A stretch of 64,000 nt of DNA. It comes from Comamonadaceae bacterium G21597-S1. GTDB lineage: Bacteria > Pseudomonadota > Gammaproteobacteria > Burkholderiales > Burkholderiaceae_C. A program made the position numbers and the translations under genes. Positions 25,430-34,023 of the stretch are shown here, piece by piece (the first letter of the stretch is position 1; each line of letters starts with the position of its first letter). The DNA is taken from positions 1 through 64,000 of the forward strand of contig JAPWHR010000021.1 of NCBI GenBank assembly GCA_027214345.1. The letters are read 5' to 3'. The notes under the pieces are model-generated. The model saw only the letters and a list, made by a program, of their open reading frames with translations, was not told the origin of the DNA and made no database searches.

Positions 25430-26194
25430 CTAGTTCATGACGAATCCGCCGTTGACCGGCAGCAGCTGCCCGGTGATGAAGCCACTGGCGCGGGTCATCA
25501 GGAACAGCGCCGCGGCCGTGACGTCTTCGGGCACCTGGGCGCGCGGCACGGCGCGGCCCTTGAGGTAGTAGTCGTGGCGTTCCTCGGGCACGTATTCGGT
25601 CGCCTCGACCAGGGTCAGCCCGGGCGCAATGGCGTTGACGGTGATGCCCTGCGGACCGAGTTCACGCGCCATGCCGCGGGTCATCGCGATCACGGCGCCC
25701 TTGCTGGCGATGTAGGCCATCAGGCGTGGCGCGCCCCACAAGGCGGTGTCGGATGCCAGGTTCACGACCCGGCCGCTGCCGGAGGCCGCCAGGTGCCGGG
25801 TCGCGGCCACGGTCGCCTGCCAGGTGCCGCGCACGTTGACGTCCATGACCCGATCCCACATGTCGGCCTCGAGCTGGTCCATGTTGCGGCCGCCGGAATT
25901 GGTGATGGCGGCGTTGTTGATCAGGCCGTCGAGCCCGCCCATGGCGGCCGCGGCGGCGTCCACGCCGGCGCGGATCGACTCGGCGTCGGACAGGTCCATC
26001 GGCACGTAGCTGGCGTTCTCGCCCAGCGCCTGGGCCAGCGCCTGGCCCCGCTGGTGCAACACGTCGCTGACCACCACCTTGGCGCCGGCGGACACCAGCG
26101 CACGGGCGAACGCCTCGCCCAGCCCGCGCGCCGAACCGGTGACCAGCACGCGGCGACCGTGCAGCTGGATCTCGTGCTTGTTGTCGATGCTCAT
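25430..26194 (-). CDS. Classical SDR family NAD(P)-dependent oxidoreductase
   Basis: 254 residues with intact classical motifs: VTGSARGLG (cofactor), NNAAITN, Ser in VVNLASD, and YIASK, and the PG motif after NAIAPG. In contrast to the second SDR of the cluster (12668-13447) the catalytic tetrad is complete. In Rieske oxygenase pathways such enzymes dehydrogenate cis-dihydrodiols to catechols, so it may follow the Rieske oxygenase; other secondary alcohols are equally possible. It lies 13 bp after the ABC permease gene. Confidence 0.88.
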   Translation of the reverse strand: MSIDNKHEIQLHGRRVLVTGSARGLGEAFARALVSAGAKVVVSDVLHQRGQALAQALGENASYVPMDLSDAESIRAGVDAAAAAMGGLDGLINNAAITNSGGRNMDQLEADMWDRVMDVNVRGTWQATVAATRHLAASGSGRVVNLASDTALWGAPRLMAYIASKGAVIAMTRGMARELGPQGITVNAIAPGLTLVEATEYVPEERHDYYLKGRAVPRAQVPEDVTAAALFLMTRASGFITGQLLPVNGGFVMN

Positions 26195-26207
26195 CGTCGG
26201 CTCCCGT

Positions 26208-26993
26208 TCATGCCATGCGGCGCTGGGCGCTGGGCAGGTAATGCAACACCTTGCGCTCGGCCAGCACCACGGCGTAGTAGGCGATGATGCCGATCACGGT
26301 CAGCGCGGCGATGACGACGAACACCGCCGCCGTATTGCCCTGGCCTTCGAAGAACACCAGCATGAAACCCAACCCCATGTTCCCGCCGACCAGCTCGCCG
26401 ACCACGACGCCGATGACTGCCAGCGTGCTGGCGATGCGCAGGCCGGAGAACAGCGACGGAAGCGTGGTCGGGTACTCGACCATGCGGAACACCTGCATGC
26501 GGGTGGCCGAGAACGAACGCGCCAGGTTGATCATGTCGGTGTCCATCGCGCGCATGGCCGACAACACGTTGATCAGCACCGGGAAGAACACGATCAGGAT
26601 GGCCACCAGGATCTTGGGATAGATGGTGTAGCCCAGCCACATCACGAACAGCGGCGCAAACGCGACCTTGGGCGCGATCTGCAGCGCCAGCAGGTACGGC
26701 GAGAGGATGGCTTCGACGCGGGGGGAAACCCCCAGCGCGTAACCGATCAGGGCGCCCATCGCCGAACCCAGCACGAAACCGATCACGACCTCGAGCGCGG
26801 TGATGCCGGCGTGCCAGAGCAGCCGCTCGGTCTGCCAGATGCGCACCGCTTCCTCGGCGACGCGCGATAGCGGAGGCAACACGAACTCGGGCATGCCGAC
26901 CCAGCCCGGGCCGTACTCCCACAGCAACAGGAAGACCACCAGGACCAGGAAGCTCCAGGCAGCCGTGACGAGCGGCGACGTGTTGTCAGACAT
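26208..26993 (-). CDS. ABC transporter permease (nitrate/taurine/sulfonate type)
   Basis: 261-residue membrane protein with about six hydrophobic segments and the EAA-like loop around residues 150-170 (MDMDTDMINLARSFSATRMQVF). The opening FLLLWEYGPGWVGMPEFVLPPLS is typical of SsuC/TauC-type permeases. It forms an importer with the binding protein 22 bp upstream and the ATPase before it. Three genes in the order ATPase, receptor, permease lead the operon, so uptake of the growth substrate is expected. Confidence 0.9.
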   Translation of the reverse strand: MSDNTSPLVTAAWSFLVLVVFLLLWEYGPGWVGMPEFVLPPLSRVAEEAVRIWQTERLLWHAGITALEVVIGFVLGSAMGALIGYALGVSPRVEAILSPYLLALQIAPKVAFAPLFVMWLGYTIYPKILVAILIVFFPVLINVLSAMRAMDTDMINLARSFSATRMQVFRMVEYPTTLPSLFSGLRIASTLAVIGVVVGELVGGNMGLGFMLVFFEGQGNTAAVFVVIAALTVIGIIAYYAVVLAERKVLHYLPSAQRRMA

Positions 26994-27015
26994 GACCGAT
27001 TCCCTGATGCGCGGC

Positions 27016-28020
27016 TTATTTGCCGGCGACGAACTGGTTGGTGTAGAGCTCTTTCAGCGGCGTGGCATTGGGCACCACGCCATTGGCGACGTAGAACTTC
27101 TGCAGTCCGTCCAGGCGTTCCTCGTCCATCGTGCCCGGCACCTTCTGGTTCGCATAGACATACTTGTTGTACATCTCGAACATCTTCTCGATCGACGCCT
27201 CCTTGCCCTTGTGCGTCTGCACATGCGACACGTAGACCTTGGCTGCGTCCTTGGGATTGGCCATGATGTCCTTCATGCCCTTGATCGTGGCGCGCACCAG
27301 CTTCTGGATCAGCTGCGGGTTGCTCTTGATGGTGTCGTCGGACGCCAGGATGGCCTGGGCCATGCTCTTGAAGTAGACGTCCGCCGGCAGGATGTCAACC
27401 TGCGCGCCCTGCTCCATCACGGTCACCGTCCAGTCCGGCGTGCTGGCCATGCCGTCGGATTTCTTGGCCAGGAACTGCTGCCACACACCGGCCGGGCCGG
27501 CGGCCTGGATGTTGACGTCGGCCTTGGTCAGCTGGACCTTGCTCATCATGCCGAGCAAGGCGTAATAGGTGGTGTCGGTGTAGGCCAGCACGGTCACCGT
27601 CTTGCCGCGCAGTTCACGCGGGCTTTCGATGCGCTGGTCCTTATGGGTGACCAGCTGCATCAGCGAGCCGGCGCCGAGCACCGCCACCGCCTTGACCGGG
27701 ATGCCCTGGGCACGGGCGATGATGGGCGTGTCGCCGATCGCGCCGCCGATGACCGCATTGCCGGCGCCCACCTGCTTGGCGACGTCCACGCCGCCACGGC
27801 CGGTGACGAACTTGACCTCCAGCCCTTCCGCCTTGTAGTAGCCCTTGGCCTGGGCCAGCATCCAGGGGCCGAAGGCCGGCAAGGTGCCCGGGGCCGGCAG
27901 CAGGTAAGTCACCTCCTGCAAGGCCTGGGCTTGCGCGCCGATGGGGGCGGCCAGGCCGGCGCATGCGGCCAGTGCCAGGCAGAGACGGCGGGTCACGGCG
28001 GGAATGTGCGATGGGTTCAT
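27016..28020 (-). CDS. ABC transporter substrate-binding protein (NMT1/SsuA-like)
   Basis: 334 residues. Signal peptide of about 30 residues (RRLCLALAACAGLAAPIGAQAQA). The mature part has the LPAFGPWMLAQAKGYYKAEGLEVKF opening and GRGGVDVAKQVGAG segment of the NMT1/THI5-like receptors for sulfonates, nitrate or pyrimidine-type compounds. Start 28020 rather than 28047 gives a compact signal peptide. It lies between its ATPase and permease genes. Ligand not predictable. Confidence 0.9.
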   Translation of the reverse strand: MNPSHIPAVTRRLCLALAACAGLAAPIGAQAQALQEVTYLLPAPGTLPAFGPWMLAQAKGYYKAEGLEVKFVTGRGGVDVAKQVGAGNAVIGGAIGDTPIIARAQGIPVKAVAVLGAGSLMQLVTHKDQRIESPRELRGKTVTVLAYTDTTYYALLGMMSKVQLTKADVNIQAAGPAGVWQQFLAKKSDGMASTPDWTVTVMEQGAQVDILPADVYFKSMAQAILASDDTIKSNPQLIQKLVRATIKGMKDIMANPKDAAKVYVSHVQTHKGKEASIEKMFEMYNKYVYANQKVPGTMDEERLDGLQKFYVANGVVPNATPLKELYTNQFVAGK

Positions 28021-28064
28021 GGTGGATCTCCGGTTGGTTGCGGACAAGGTGGGAACGGGCGGGG

Positions 28065-28874
28065 TCAGTGAACTTCGGTATTGGCGTCGAGCTTGAGCAG
28101 GTCCATCAACTGGCCGACCAGGGGGCCGACCTTGTCGTGCTTGCGCCGCTGCATCGGGTTGTCGCGGCCGGGAATGTCGACCGTGATCTGCTCGATGATG
28201 GTGCCCGGACGCTCGCTCATCACGAGGATGCGGTCGGACAGCGCCACCGCCTCGGCCAGGTCATGCGTGATGAACAGCACCGTCTTGCCTTCGCGGGACA
28301 CCGTCTGGGCCAGGTCCTGCTGCAGGATCATCTTGGTCTGCGCATCCAGCGCCGAGAACGGCTCGTCCATCAGCAACACCAGCGGATCGACCGCCAGCGT
28401 GCGCGCCAGCGCCGCGCGCTGGCGCATGCCGCCTGAGAGCTGGTTCGGATAATGCGCGCCGAAGCCATGCAGATGGCATTGCTCGAGCAGCCGATCGGAG
28501 ACCTCCTTGCGGTCCGCGGCCTTCACGCCGCGCAGCTCCAGGCCGAACTCGATGTTCTGGGCAATCGTGCGCCAGGGCATCAGCAGATCCTTCTGCAGCA
28601 TGAACGACACATGCTCGTTCGGGCCCTGCACCTCCTGCCCGGCCACCTTGACCGTGCCGGCGCTGGTCTTGGCCAGGCCGGACCCCATGTTGAGCAAGGT
28701 GCTCTTGCCGCAGCCCGACGGGCCGATGATGGACACCACCTCGCCCGGCGCGATGGAAAAGGTCACGTCACGCGCCGCCAGCACCTCCTTGGACTTGCCG
28801 CGCGCGGCAAAGCGCTTTTCGACGCCGATGAACTCGATCGCCGGCACGCCGGCTGGCGGCACGAAACGGGTCAT
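28065..28874 (-). CDS. ABC transporter ATP-binding protein (SsuB/TauB-like)
   Basis: 269 residues: Walker A GPSGCGKST, Q-loop in FMLQKDLLMPW, signature LSGGMRQR, Walker B VLLMDEPFSALD and switch His in FITHDLAEAV. It energises the importer formed with the downstream receptor and permease. The start at 28874 is chosen because the reading frame further upstream is a shadow of the ferredoxin gene. Separated by 55 bp from the Rieske ferredoxin gene. Confidence 0.93.
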   Translation of the reverse strand: MTRFVPPAGVPAIEFIGVEKRFAARGKSKEVLAARDVTFSIAPGEVVSIIGPSGCGKSTLLNMGSGLAKTSAGTVKVAGQEVQGPNEHVSFMLQKDLLMPWRTIAQNIEFGLELRGVKAADRKEVSDRLLEQCHLHGFGAHYPNQLSGGMRQRAALARTLAVDPLVLLMDEPFSALDAQTKMILQQDLAQTVSREGKTVLFITHDLAEAVALSDRILVMSERPGTIIEQITVDIPGRDNPMQRRKHDKVGPLVGQLMDLLKLDANTEVH

Positions 28875-28929
28875 TGGGAAGCCTCCGCGCAACGCGCTGC
28901 GGCATGACCCTTGGGAGCGGCCCGGCGGG

Positions 28930-29283
28930 TCATGACGACGCCGCCTCGACCTTGATCGGGATGCGAATCTGGACCCGGCCGTCCTCGACGCGGACCGGGA
29001 AGCAGCGGATGTCGTGCTGGCCGATTTCGTTGAGGCACTTGCCGGTGGCGATGTCGAACCGGGCGGCGTGCAGCGGGCATTCGATCTGGCCGTTTTCCTG
29101 GAATCCCTGCGACAACAGCGCATAGGCATGGGGGCAGATGTCTTCCAGTGCGTGCACCTGGTCGTCCTGCAGGTACAGGCCCACATTCTGGCCATTGACC
29201 TCCACGCCGACCGGAAAGTCGGGGTCGAGCTGATCGCGGGACGCGACGTCGTGCCATTCGGGGCTCAGATCATCATTTTCCAT
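28930..29283 (-). CDS. Rieske [2Fe-2S] ferredoxin of an oxygenase system
   Basis: 117-residue soluble Rieske protein: cluster ligands C50-P-H52 and C69-PL-H72, in the CPHAYALL and CPLHAARFD motifs. The size and the end DIRCFPVRVEDGRVQIRI are those of electron-carrier ferredoxins of Rieske dioxygenases or nitrite-reductase small-subunit-like proteins. It is the first gene of the long minus-strand run, behind the only good promoter, and probably serves the terminal oxygenase at 13934-14998, 14 kb further down. Start 29283 taken at ATG after a GAGAGCC site. Confidence 0.88.
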   Translation of the reverse strand: MENDDLSPEWHDVASRDQLDPDFPVGVEVNGQNVGLYLQDDQVHALEDICPHAYALLSQGFQENGQIECPLHAARFDIATGKCLNEIGQHDIRCFPVRVEDGRVQIRIPIKVEAASS

Positions 29284-29315
29284 GTCGGGGGCTCTCTGAA
29301 GTGGGTTTCTGGATG

Positions 29316-29333
29316 TGTTGACGTTGTTCAACA
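29316..29333. promoter_or_regulatory. Palindromic candidate operator of the catabolic run
   Basis: Perfect arms TGTTGA and TCAACA separated by 6 bases, between the predicted transcription start and the ferredoxin start codon. The position (roughly +21 to +38) suits repression, and the IclR-type regulator in the same run is the natural candidate to bind it. Two direct GATTCA copies 11 bp apart lie just upstream (29345-29361). Confidence 0.45.
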
Positions 29334-29360
29334 GGTAAAACAGTGATTCACTAAGGATTC

Positions 29361-29389
29361 ATTATTCGCTCGCACTGGGGCAGGGTCAA
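29361..29389 (-). promoter_or_regulatory. Sigma70-like promoter for the catabolic run
   Basis: On the minus strand TTGACC (29389-29384), a 17-base spacer and AATAAT (29366-29361) match 5/6 and 5/6 of the consensus, followed about 70 bases later by the ferredoxin start. This is the only convincing promoter before the 22 minus-strand genes down to 8820. Confidence 0.55.
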
Positions 29390-29555
29390 CCAATATCCGA
29401 CACGGATCGAGGGTCAATACCGGCCACGGCGGTGACATTCTTTGCATTGGCGGCCACGGCCGGCGGATAGACTGCATCGAGCCCGTCGGCCTGTGCCGAC
29501 GAAGTCCCCGGCCCGCGGTGCCCGCACCCGGCCCATCTTCCTGCAGGAGTTATTC

Positions 29556-30068
29556 ATGGCATTTTTCGATTTCATCAAGACAGCCGGCGAAAAGCTGTTT
29601 TCGTCCAAGGACAACGAAGCCGCGTCGGCCGCGGTCGCATCGGCCCCTGACGACGCAGCGGCCAAGGCCAAGGCCGAGGCGCTCAATCGCACCGCCGGCG
29701 ATGCGATCGAGGCCTACGTCAAATCCCAGGACCTGGCCGCCACCGGCCTGACGGTGACCTTCGACGGCGCCACCGGCGTGGCCACGGTCTTCGGCGTCGC
29801 ACCCGACCAGGCAACCAAGGAGAAGATCCTGCTGTGCTGCGGCAACGTGGGCGGCGTGGCCCAGGTCGACGACAAGATGAGCGTCGAAGTGGCGCAACCG
29901 GAGGCGAAGTTCCATACCGTGGTCTCCGGCGACAACCTGTCGAAGATCGCCAAGCAGTTCTATGGCGACGCCAACAAGTACCCGGTCATCTTCGAGGCCA
30001 ACAAGCCGATGCTCAAGCACCCGGACAAGATCTACCCCGGGCAGGTGTTGCGCATCCCGGCGCTGTAA
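29556..30068 (+). CDS. kbp: Potassium-binding protein Kbp (BON-LysM protein, YgaU)
   Basis: 170 residues: N-terminal MAFFDFIKTAGEKLF, BON domain (about residues 45-115: GLTVTFDGATGVATVFG) and LysM domain (about 119-168: HTVVSGDNLSKIAKQFYG). The ending FEANKPMLKHPDKIYPGQVLRIPAL is nearly the same as in Escherichia coli Kbp/YgaU, a soluble cytoplasmic K+ sensor induced under osmotic stress. The insert of about 20 residues (Ala/Asp/Lys-rich, 20-40) makes it longer than the 149-residue enteric protein. ATG has CAGGAG upstream. Divergent from the catabolic run. Confidence 0.93.
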   Translation: MAFFDFIKTAGEKLFSSKDNEAASAAVASAPDDAAAKAKAEALNRTAGDAIEAYVKSQDLAATGLTVTFDGATGVATVFGVAPDQATKEKILLCCGNVGGVAQVDDKMSVEVAQPEAKFHTVVSGDNLSKIAKQFYGDANKYPVIFEANKPMLKHPDKIYPGQVLRIPAL

Positions 30069-30075
30069 AGCCGAT

Positions 30076-30096
30076 CGGGACCCGCGGGAGGTCCCG
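30076..30096 (+). terminator. GC hairpin downstream of kbp, possible terminator
   Basis: CGGGACC and GGTCCCG arms form a 7-bp stem around a 7-base loop starting 7 bases after the kbp stop. There is no U-run afterwards, so it would be a weak or Rho-assisted terminator or an mRNA-stabilising hairpin. Confidence 0.35.
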
Positions 30097-30208
30097 CCGG
30101 TCCCACCCCGGACCGTGGATTCGCCCTTCACTGCGGCGCAATTCCAACACCCGATGGCCACACCCTGAAATCGGCACGGGCGCCCGCGGCGCGATGCTAC
30201 GATGATTC

Positions 30209-33200
30209 ATGGTGGCAAGGCGTTTGTGTCTGGGCGTGTTTTTCCTGCTGCTGTCCGCAGTCGGATACGCAGCACCTTTGCCCCATCCCGTTGCCTGGGA
30301 CGCGCTGCGCGAGCCGCGTTTCGAATCGGTCGGAGCCGGCGTCATTCCGCGCGACGTGGTGGCCGCGCTGGCCCAGGACAAGGACGGCCTGATCTGGGTG
30401 GCCACCGGCGACGGACTGGTGCGCTTCGACGGGTACCGATTCCGCGCCCAGGAGCGCGACAGTGCCGACCCGTCGCGGCGTAGCCTGGGCTGGATCCGCG
30501 CCTTGCTGCCCGCGCGCGACGGCCGTCTGTGGATCGGCACCGAAACCGATGGTCTCGCCGCCTATGACCCCCGCTCCGAGCGGATCAGCGACTTCGGCCT
30601 CGACGACAAGCCCGCTACCGACGGCAGGCGCCAGGCACTGCCGACGATTCGCGCGCTGGCCGAGGATGACGACGGCGCCATCTGGATCGGCAGCATCGGT
30701 GGCGGTGTCGCCCGATTCGACAGGACCAGCGCCACCTTCACGCATTTCCGGCACACCGCCGGGCAGGTCGGCAGCCTGCCGGACGACCGGGTGCTGAGCC
30801 TGCTGGTCGACCGCGCCGGGACCTTGTGGGTCGGCACCTGGAGCGGCCTGAGTCGCAAGCCGCGCGGCAGCGACCGATTCGAGCCTGTGGCCGCCCAGCT
30901 GATCGGTCCGCAAGTACAGGCCTTGCACCAGGCGTCGGACGGCCGGATCTGGGTCGGCACCCACGGCGGCACGCTGGTGACCCTCGACCCACAGACCGCC
31001 GAGGCCAGTGTCGTGCATCGAAACGGTGTGCGCGACAACACGCCCGGCACCGCCGTGTCGGCCTTTGTCGAAGCTCCGGGCGGCGAGACCTGGGTCGGCA
31101 CCGAAACCGGCATCGACATCATCGACCGAAACCTGCGCCCCTTGCGCCAGCTACGCCACGACATCCGCCGACCGGCCGGGCTGGCCGGCCACGAGGTCAC
31201 GGCCCTGATCATGGATCGGGCCGGCTGGTTGTGGGTCGGCGGCTTCGGGCTGGGTCTGCAGCGGCACAATCCGAACAACCGCAGCATCTGGATGCGCGGC
31301 GCCGACCTGGAACCCGATAGCCGGCTCAGTGACCCCAGTGTGCGCAGCCTGCTGCCGCTGGCCAACGGCGAGATCTGGGCCGCCTCCCAGCATGGCGGCA
31401 TCGCGATCATGGACGATGCCCTGCGGGTGCTCGGCGAATTGTTGCCCGCCCCGGCCCCGACCGCCTCGCGCCAGTCCGGACCGGCCGGCGCGGCGGCAAC
31501 ACGCGTGACCGCGATGGCGCAGGCGCGCGACGGCTCGGTCTGGCTGGGCACCGATGCGTTCCTGTACCAATTCGACACGAACCGCCGCCAGCTCCAGGCC
31601 CTACCGTCCGACGGCGGTGCCACCCGCTTCCTGCTGGCCGGCAGCACGGGCGACCTGTGGCTGGCATCCGAAGACGGCCTGTACCGGCTGCGTCCGGGCG
31701 CCGAGCGGCTCGAGCGCGTACTCCTGCGCGACACCGCCACCCCGTTGCGAGGCGCGGTCCATGTATTGGCCGAGGCGCCGGACACCAGCCTGTGGGTCGG
31801 TACCGTGCAAGGCCTGTTCCGGATCGCCGCCGGTCAGCACGCGCTCGCGCCGGTCGTCTCGCCGGCCGGTGCCGGACTGGCAAACCAGAGCGTGGCCGGC
31901 CTGTTGTTCGACCGCCAGGGCAGCCTGTGGGTGGACACCGGCACCGCCGGCCTGCACCGCATGCTCCGCTGGGACGGGCGCCAGGCCTGGTTCGATCGCA
32001 TCAGCGAACGCCATGGCATCGTCAACCGGCCGTTCGGGGCCAACCTGCTGGCCGACGGGCGCGGCCGCATCTGGACCCAGATCCAGGTCTACGACCCGTC
32101 GACCGACCGGATGATCGGCCTGGGCGCGGTCGAAGGCGCCGACCTGGGCACCGGCTGGTTCCTGTCGTATGGGCAGACGCCCGACGGACGCTTGTTGTTC
32201 GGCGGCAGCAAGGGGCTGCTGGTGGTGCGGCCCGAGTCCTTCGACGCCTCCGACTACGCTCCGCCGCTGATCACCACCGAGCTGCGCATCAACGGGCAGC
32301 TGCAACCGGCCGGCAACCTGGAACAGGGCCTGGAGCTCGCGCCCGACCAACGCCGCTTCAGCCTGGAGTTCGCCGCGCTGGACTACAGCGAACCCCGGCA
32401 GATCCGCTACGCGTTCCGGCTCGACGGTTTCGACCGGGACTGGAGCATCGGCACCTCCAACAACCGGGTCGCCAGCTACAGCAACCTCGACCCCGGCCGC
32501 TACGTGCTGCGGGTGCGGGCCACCAACCGCAGCGGCGTCTGGAGCCCCAACGAGATGTCCATCGCGCTGCAGGTGCAGCCCAACTGGTGGCAGCAGTGGT
32601 GGTTTCGCGGCTTGGCACTGGTGCTGCTGGCCGCCGCGATGGCGGGCGTCGTGCAGTTGCGCACCCGGCGCCTGCGGCTGAACCAGCTGGCACTCGAGGC
32701 CAGGGTGCAGCAACGCACGGCCGAACTGCAACGCATGACCGGCGCCCTGAACGAGTCGAGCCTGACCGACCCCCTGACCGGCCTGCGCAACCGCCGCTTC
32801 TTCTCGATGCATATCGCGTCCGACGCCGCGCTGGCCATGCGGGCCCACGAGAACCATCTGCAACATGGCGCCGACCTGGCCGGCGATGCCGACCTCCTCT
32901 TCTTCATGTTCGACATCGACCACTTCAAGGAGATCAACGACCGCTACGGCCATGCCGCGGGCGACGCGGTGCTCGCGCAGATGCGCAGCCGCCTGAGCGC
33001 CGTCTTCCGCGACACCGACTACCTGGTGCGCTGGGGCGGCGAGGAGTTCCTGGTGGTGGCGCGCGGAACCTCGCGCGACAGTGCGCCGGAACTGGCCGAA
33101 CGCGCACGGGCCGCGGTGGCGCAGACACCGTTCGAGATCGACGGCGGGCTGCGCCTGGCCAAGACCTGTTCGGTCGGGTTCGCCAGTTTCCCGCTGTGCA

Positions 33201-33454
33201 GCCGGCTGCCGCAGGCGCTGGACTGGGACGCCGTGCTGAACGTCGCCGACGCCTGCCTGTATGCGGTCAAGCACGCCGGCCGCAACGGCTGGCTGGGCGT
33301 GCTGGATGTCGACGACGATTCGGTCGAGGCCATCCAGTCCGGCGCACGCCAGCCTATTGCGCGCTGGGCCCGCTCGGGCCATCCCGTCATGGCCAGCGCG
33401 CCCGGCTTGCGGGGATGGCCCGGCACCGCCGACACGAAACCATCCTCCGAATAG
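30209..33454 (+). CDS. Large beta-propeller sensor diguanylate cyclase
   Basis: 1081 residues. Signal peptide or N-terminal anchor (about 1-21, ending GYAAP), then repeated two-component-regulator propeller motifs (DGLIWVATGDG, DGRLWIGTETDG, DGAIWIGSIGGG and others) to about residue 690. A Y_Y_Y domain (FRLDGFDRDW, LDPGRYVLRVRA) follows, then one membrane helix near 795-815, a short coiled coil and a GGDEF domain. The active motif GGEEF is at 943-947 and the inhibitory RxxD (RDTD) at 934-937, both intact, so it should make c-di-GMP in response to a periplasmic signal with product feedback. There is no kinase or phosphodiesterase domain. Stands alone; the ligand is unknown. Confidence 0.92.
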   Translation: MVARRLCLGVFFLLLSAVGYAAPLPHPVAWDALREPRFESVGAGVIPRDVVAALAQDKDGLIWVATGDGLVRFDGYRFRAQERDSADPSRRSLGWIRALLPARDGRLWIGTETDGLAAYDPRSERISDFGLDDKPATDGRRQALPTIRALAEDDDGAIWIGSIGGGVARFDRTSATFTHFRHTAGQVGSLPDDRVLSLLVDRAGTLWVGTWSGLSRKPRGSDRFEPVAAQLIGPQVQALHQASDGRIWVGTHGGTLVTLDPQTAEASVVHRNGVRDNTPGTAVSAFVEAPGGETWVGTETGIDIIDRNLRPLRQLRHDIRRPAGLAGHEVTALIMDRAGWLWVGGFGLGLQRHNPNNRSIWMRGADLEPDSRLSDPSVRSLLPLANGEIWAASQHGGIAIMDDALRVLGELLPAPAPTASRQSGPAGAAATRVTAMAQARDGSVWLGTDAFLYQFDTNRRQLQALPSDGGATRFLLAGSTGDLWLASEDGLYRLRPGAERLERVLLRDTATPLRGAVHVLAEAPDTSLWVGTVQGLFRIAAGQHALAPVVSPAGAGLANQSVAGLLFDRQGSLWVDTGTAGLHRMLRWDGRQAWFDRISERHGIVNRPFGANLLADGRGRIWTQIQVYDPSTDRMIGLGAVEGADLGTGWFLSYGQTPDGRLLFGGSKGLLVVRPESFDASDYAPPLITTELRINGQLQPAGNLEQGLELAPDQRRFSLEFAALDYSEPRQIRYAFRLDGFDRDWSIGTSNNRVASYSNLDPGRYVLRVRATNRSGVWSPNEMSIALQVQPNWWQQWWFRGLALVLLAAAMAGVVQLRTRRLRLNQLALEARVQQRTAELQRMTGALNESSLTDPLTGLRNRRFFSMHIASDAALAMRAHENHLQHGADLAGDADLLFFMFDIDHFKEINDRYGHAAGDAVLAQMRSRLSAVFRDTDYLVRWGGEEFLVVARGTSRDSAPELAERARAAVAQTPFEIDGGLRLAKTCSVGFASFPLCSRLPQALDWDAVLNVADACLYAVKHAGRNGWLGVLDVDDDSVEAIQSGARQPIARWARSGHPVMASAPGLRGWPGTADTKPSSE

Positions 33455-33480
33455 GTTTGCGTAGCCACTCGGGGCGCGAT

Positions 33481-34017
33481 CTATGCCTGAGCCAGCACTG
33501 CCAGCATCTCCTGGGTCCAGGCAATCGAGCCTTCCTCGAACATCATGCCCTTCTTCAGGATCATGTGCTGGATGCGGGCACTGCGCCCCAGCGCCTTGCC
33601 GGCGGGAAAGTCGCGCGCCTCGATGGCACGATAGTGCTCCAGCTTTTCCTGGTGCAGCGCAATGCGCCGGCGCAACTCGTCGTCCAGGCCCAGCGACCCC
33701 AACGCGGCGTCGGCGCGCAGCCGCACCGTGACCTCGTCGCGCAGGTCCATCGGAGCCGACGGTTCGCGCGCCCAGCGCACCAGTTCCTCGCGCCCGGCCG
33801 GCAATACGCGGTAACTGCGCTTGCGGGTATTGCCGGCGTCCGGCGCGGCCACCGACTCGACCCATCCGGCCTCCTCCATGCGCGCCAGTTCGCGATAGAT
33901 CTGCTGGTGCGTCGCATGCCAGAAATAGCCGATCGATTTGTCGAAGCGGCGTGCCAGGTCGTAGCCCGACGAAGGTTTTTCGATCAGGGACGTCAGAACG
34001 GCATGGGACAAGGACAT
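33481..34017 (-). CDS. PadR family transcriptional regulator
   Basis: 178 residues. N-terminal winged helix: SLSHAVLTSLIEKPSSGYDLARRFDKSIGYFWHATHQQIYRELARMEEAGWV, and the C-terminal helical dimerisation arm (Vir_act_alpha_C, VTVRLRADAALGSLG onwards). PadR proteins repress nearby genes and are released by phenolic acids, lipids or acyl-CoA-type ligands. It is divergent from the FadH-isomerase fusion gene. Its predicted promoter places transcription start at or next to the ATG, so its mRNA may be leaderless. Confidence 0.92.
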   Translation of the reverse strand: MSLSHAVLTSLIEKPSSGYDLARRFDKSIGYFWHATHQQIYRELARMEEAGWVESVAAPDAGNTRKRSYRVLPAGREELVRWAREPSAPMDLRDEVTVRLRADAALGSLGLDDELRRRIALHQEKLEHYRAIEARDFPAGKALGRSARIQHMILKKGMMFEEGSIAWTQEMLAVLAQA

Positions 34018-34023
34018 GGCGCA

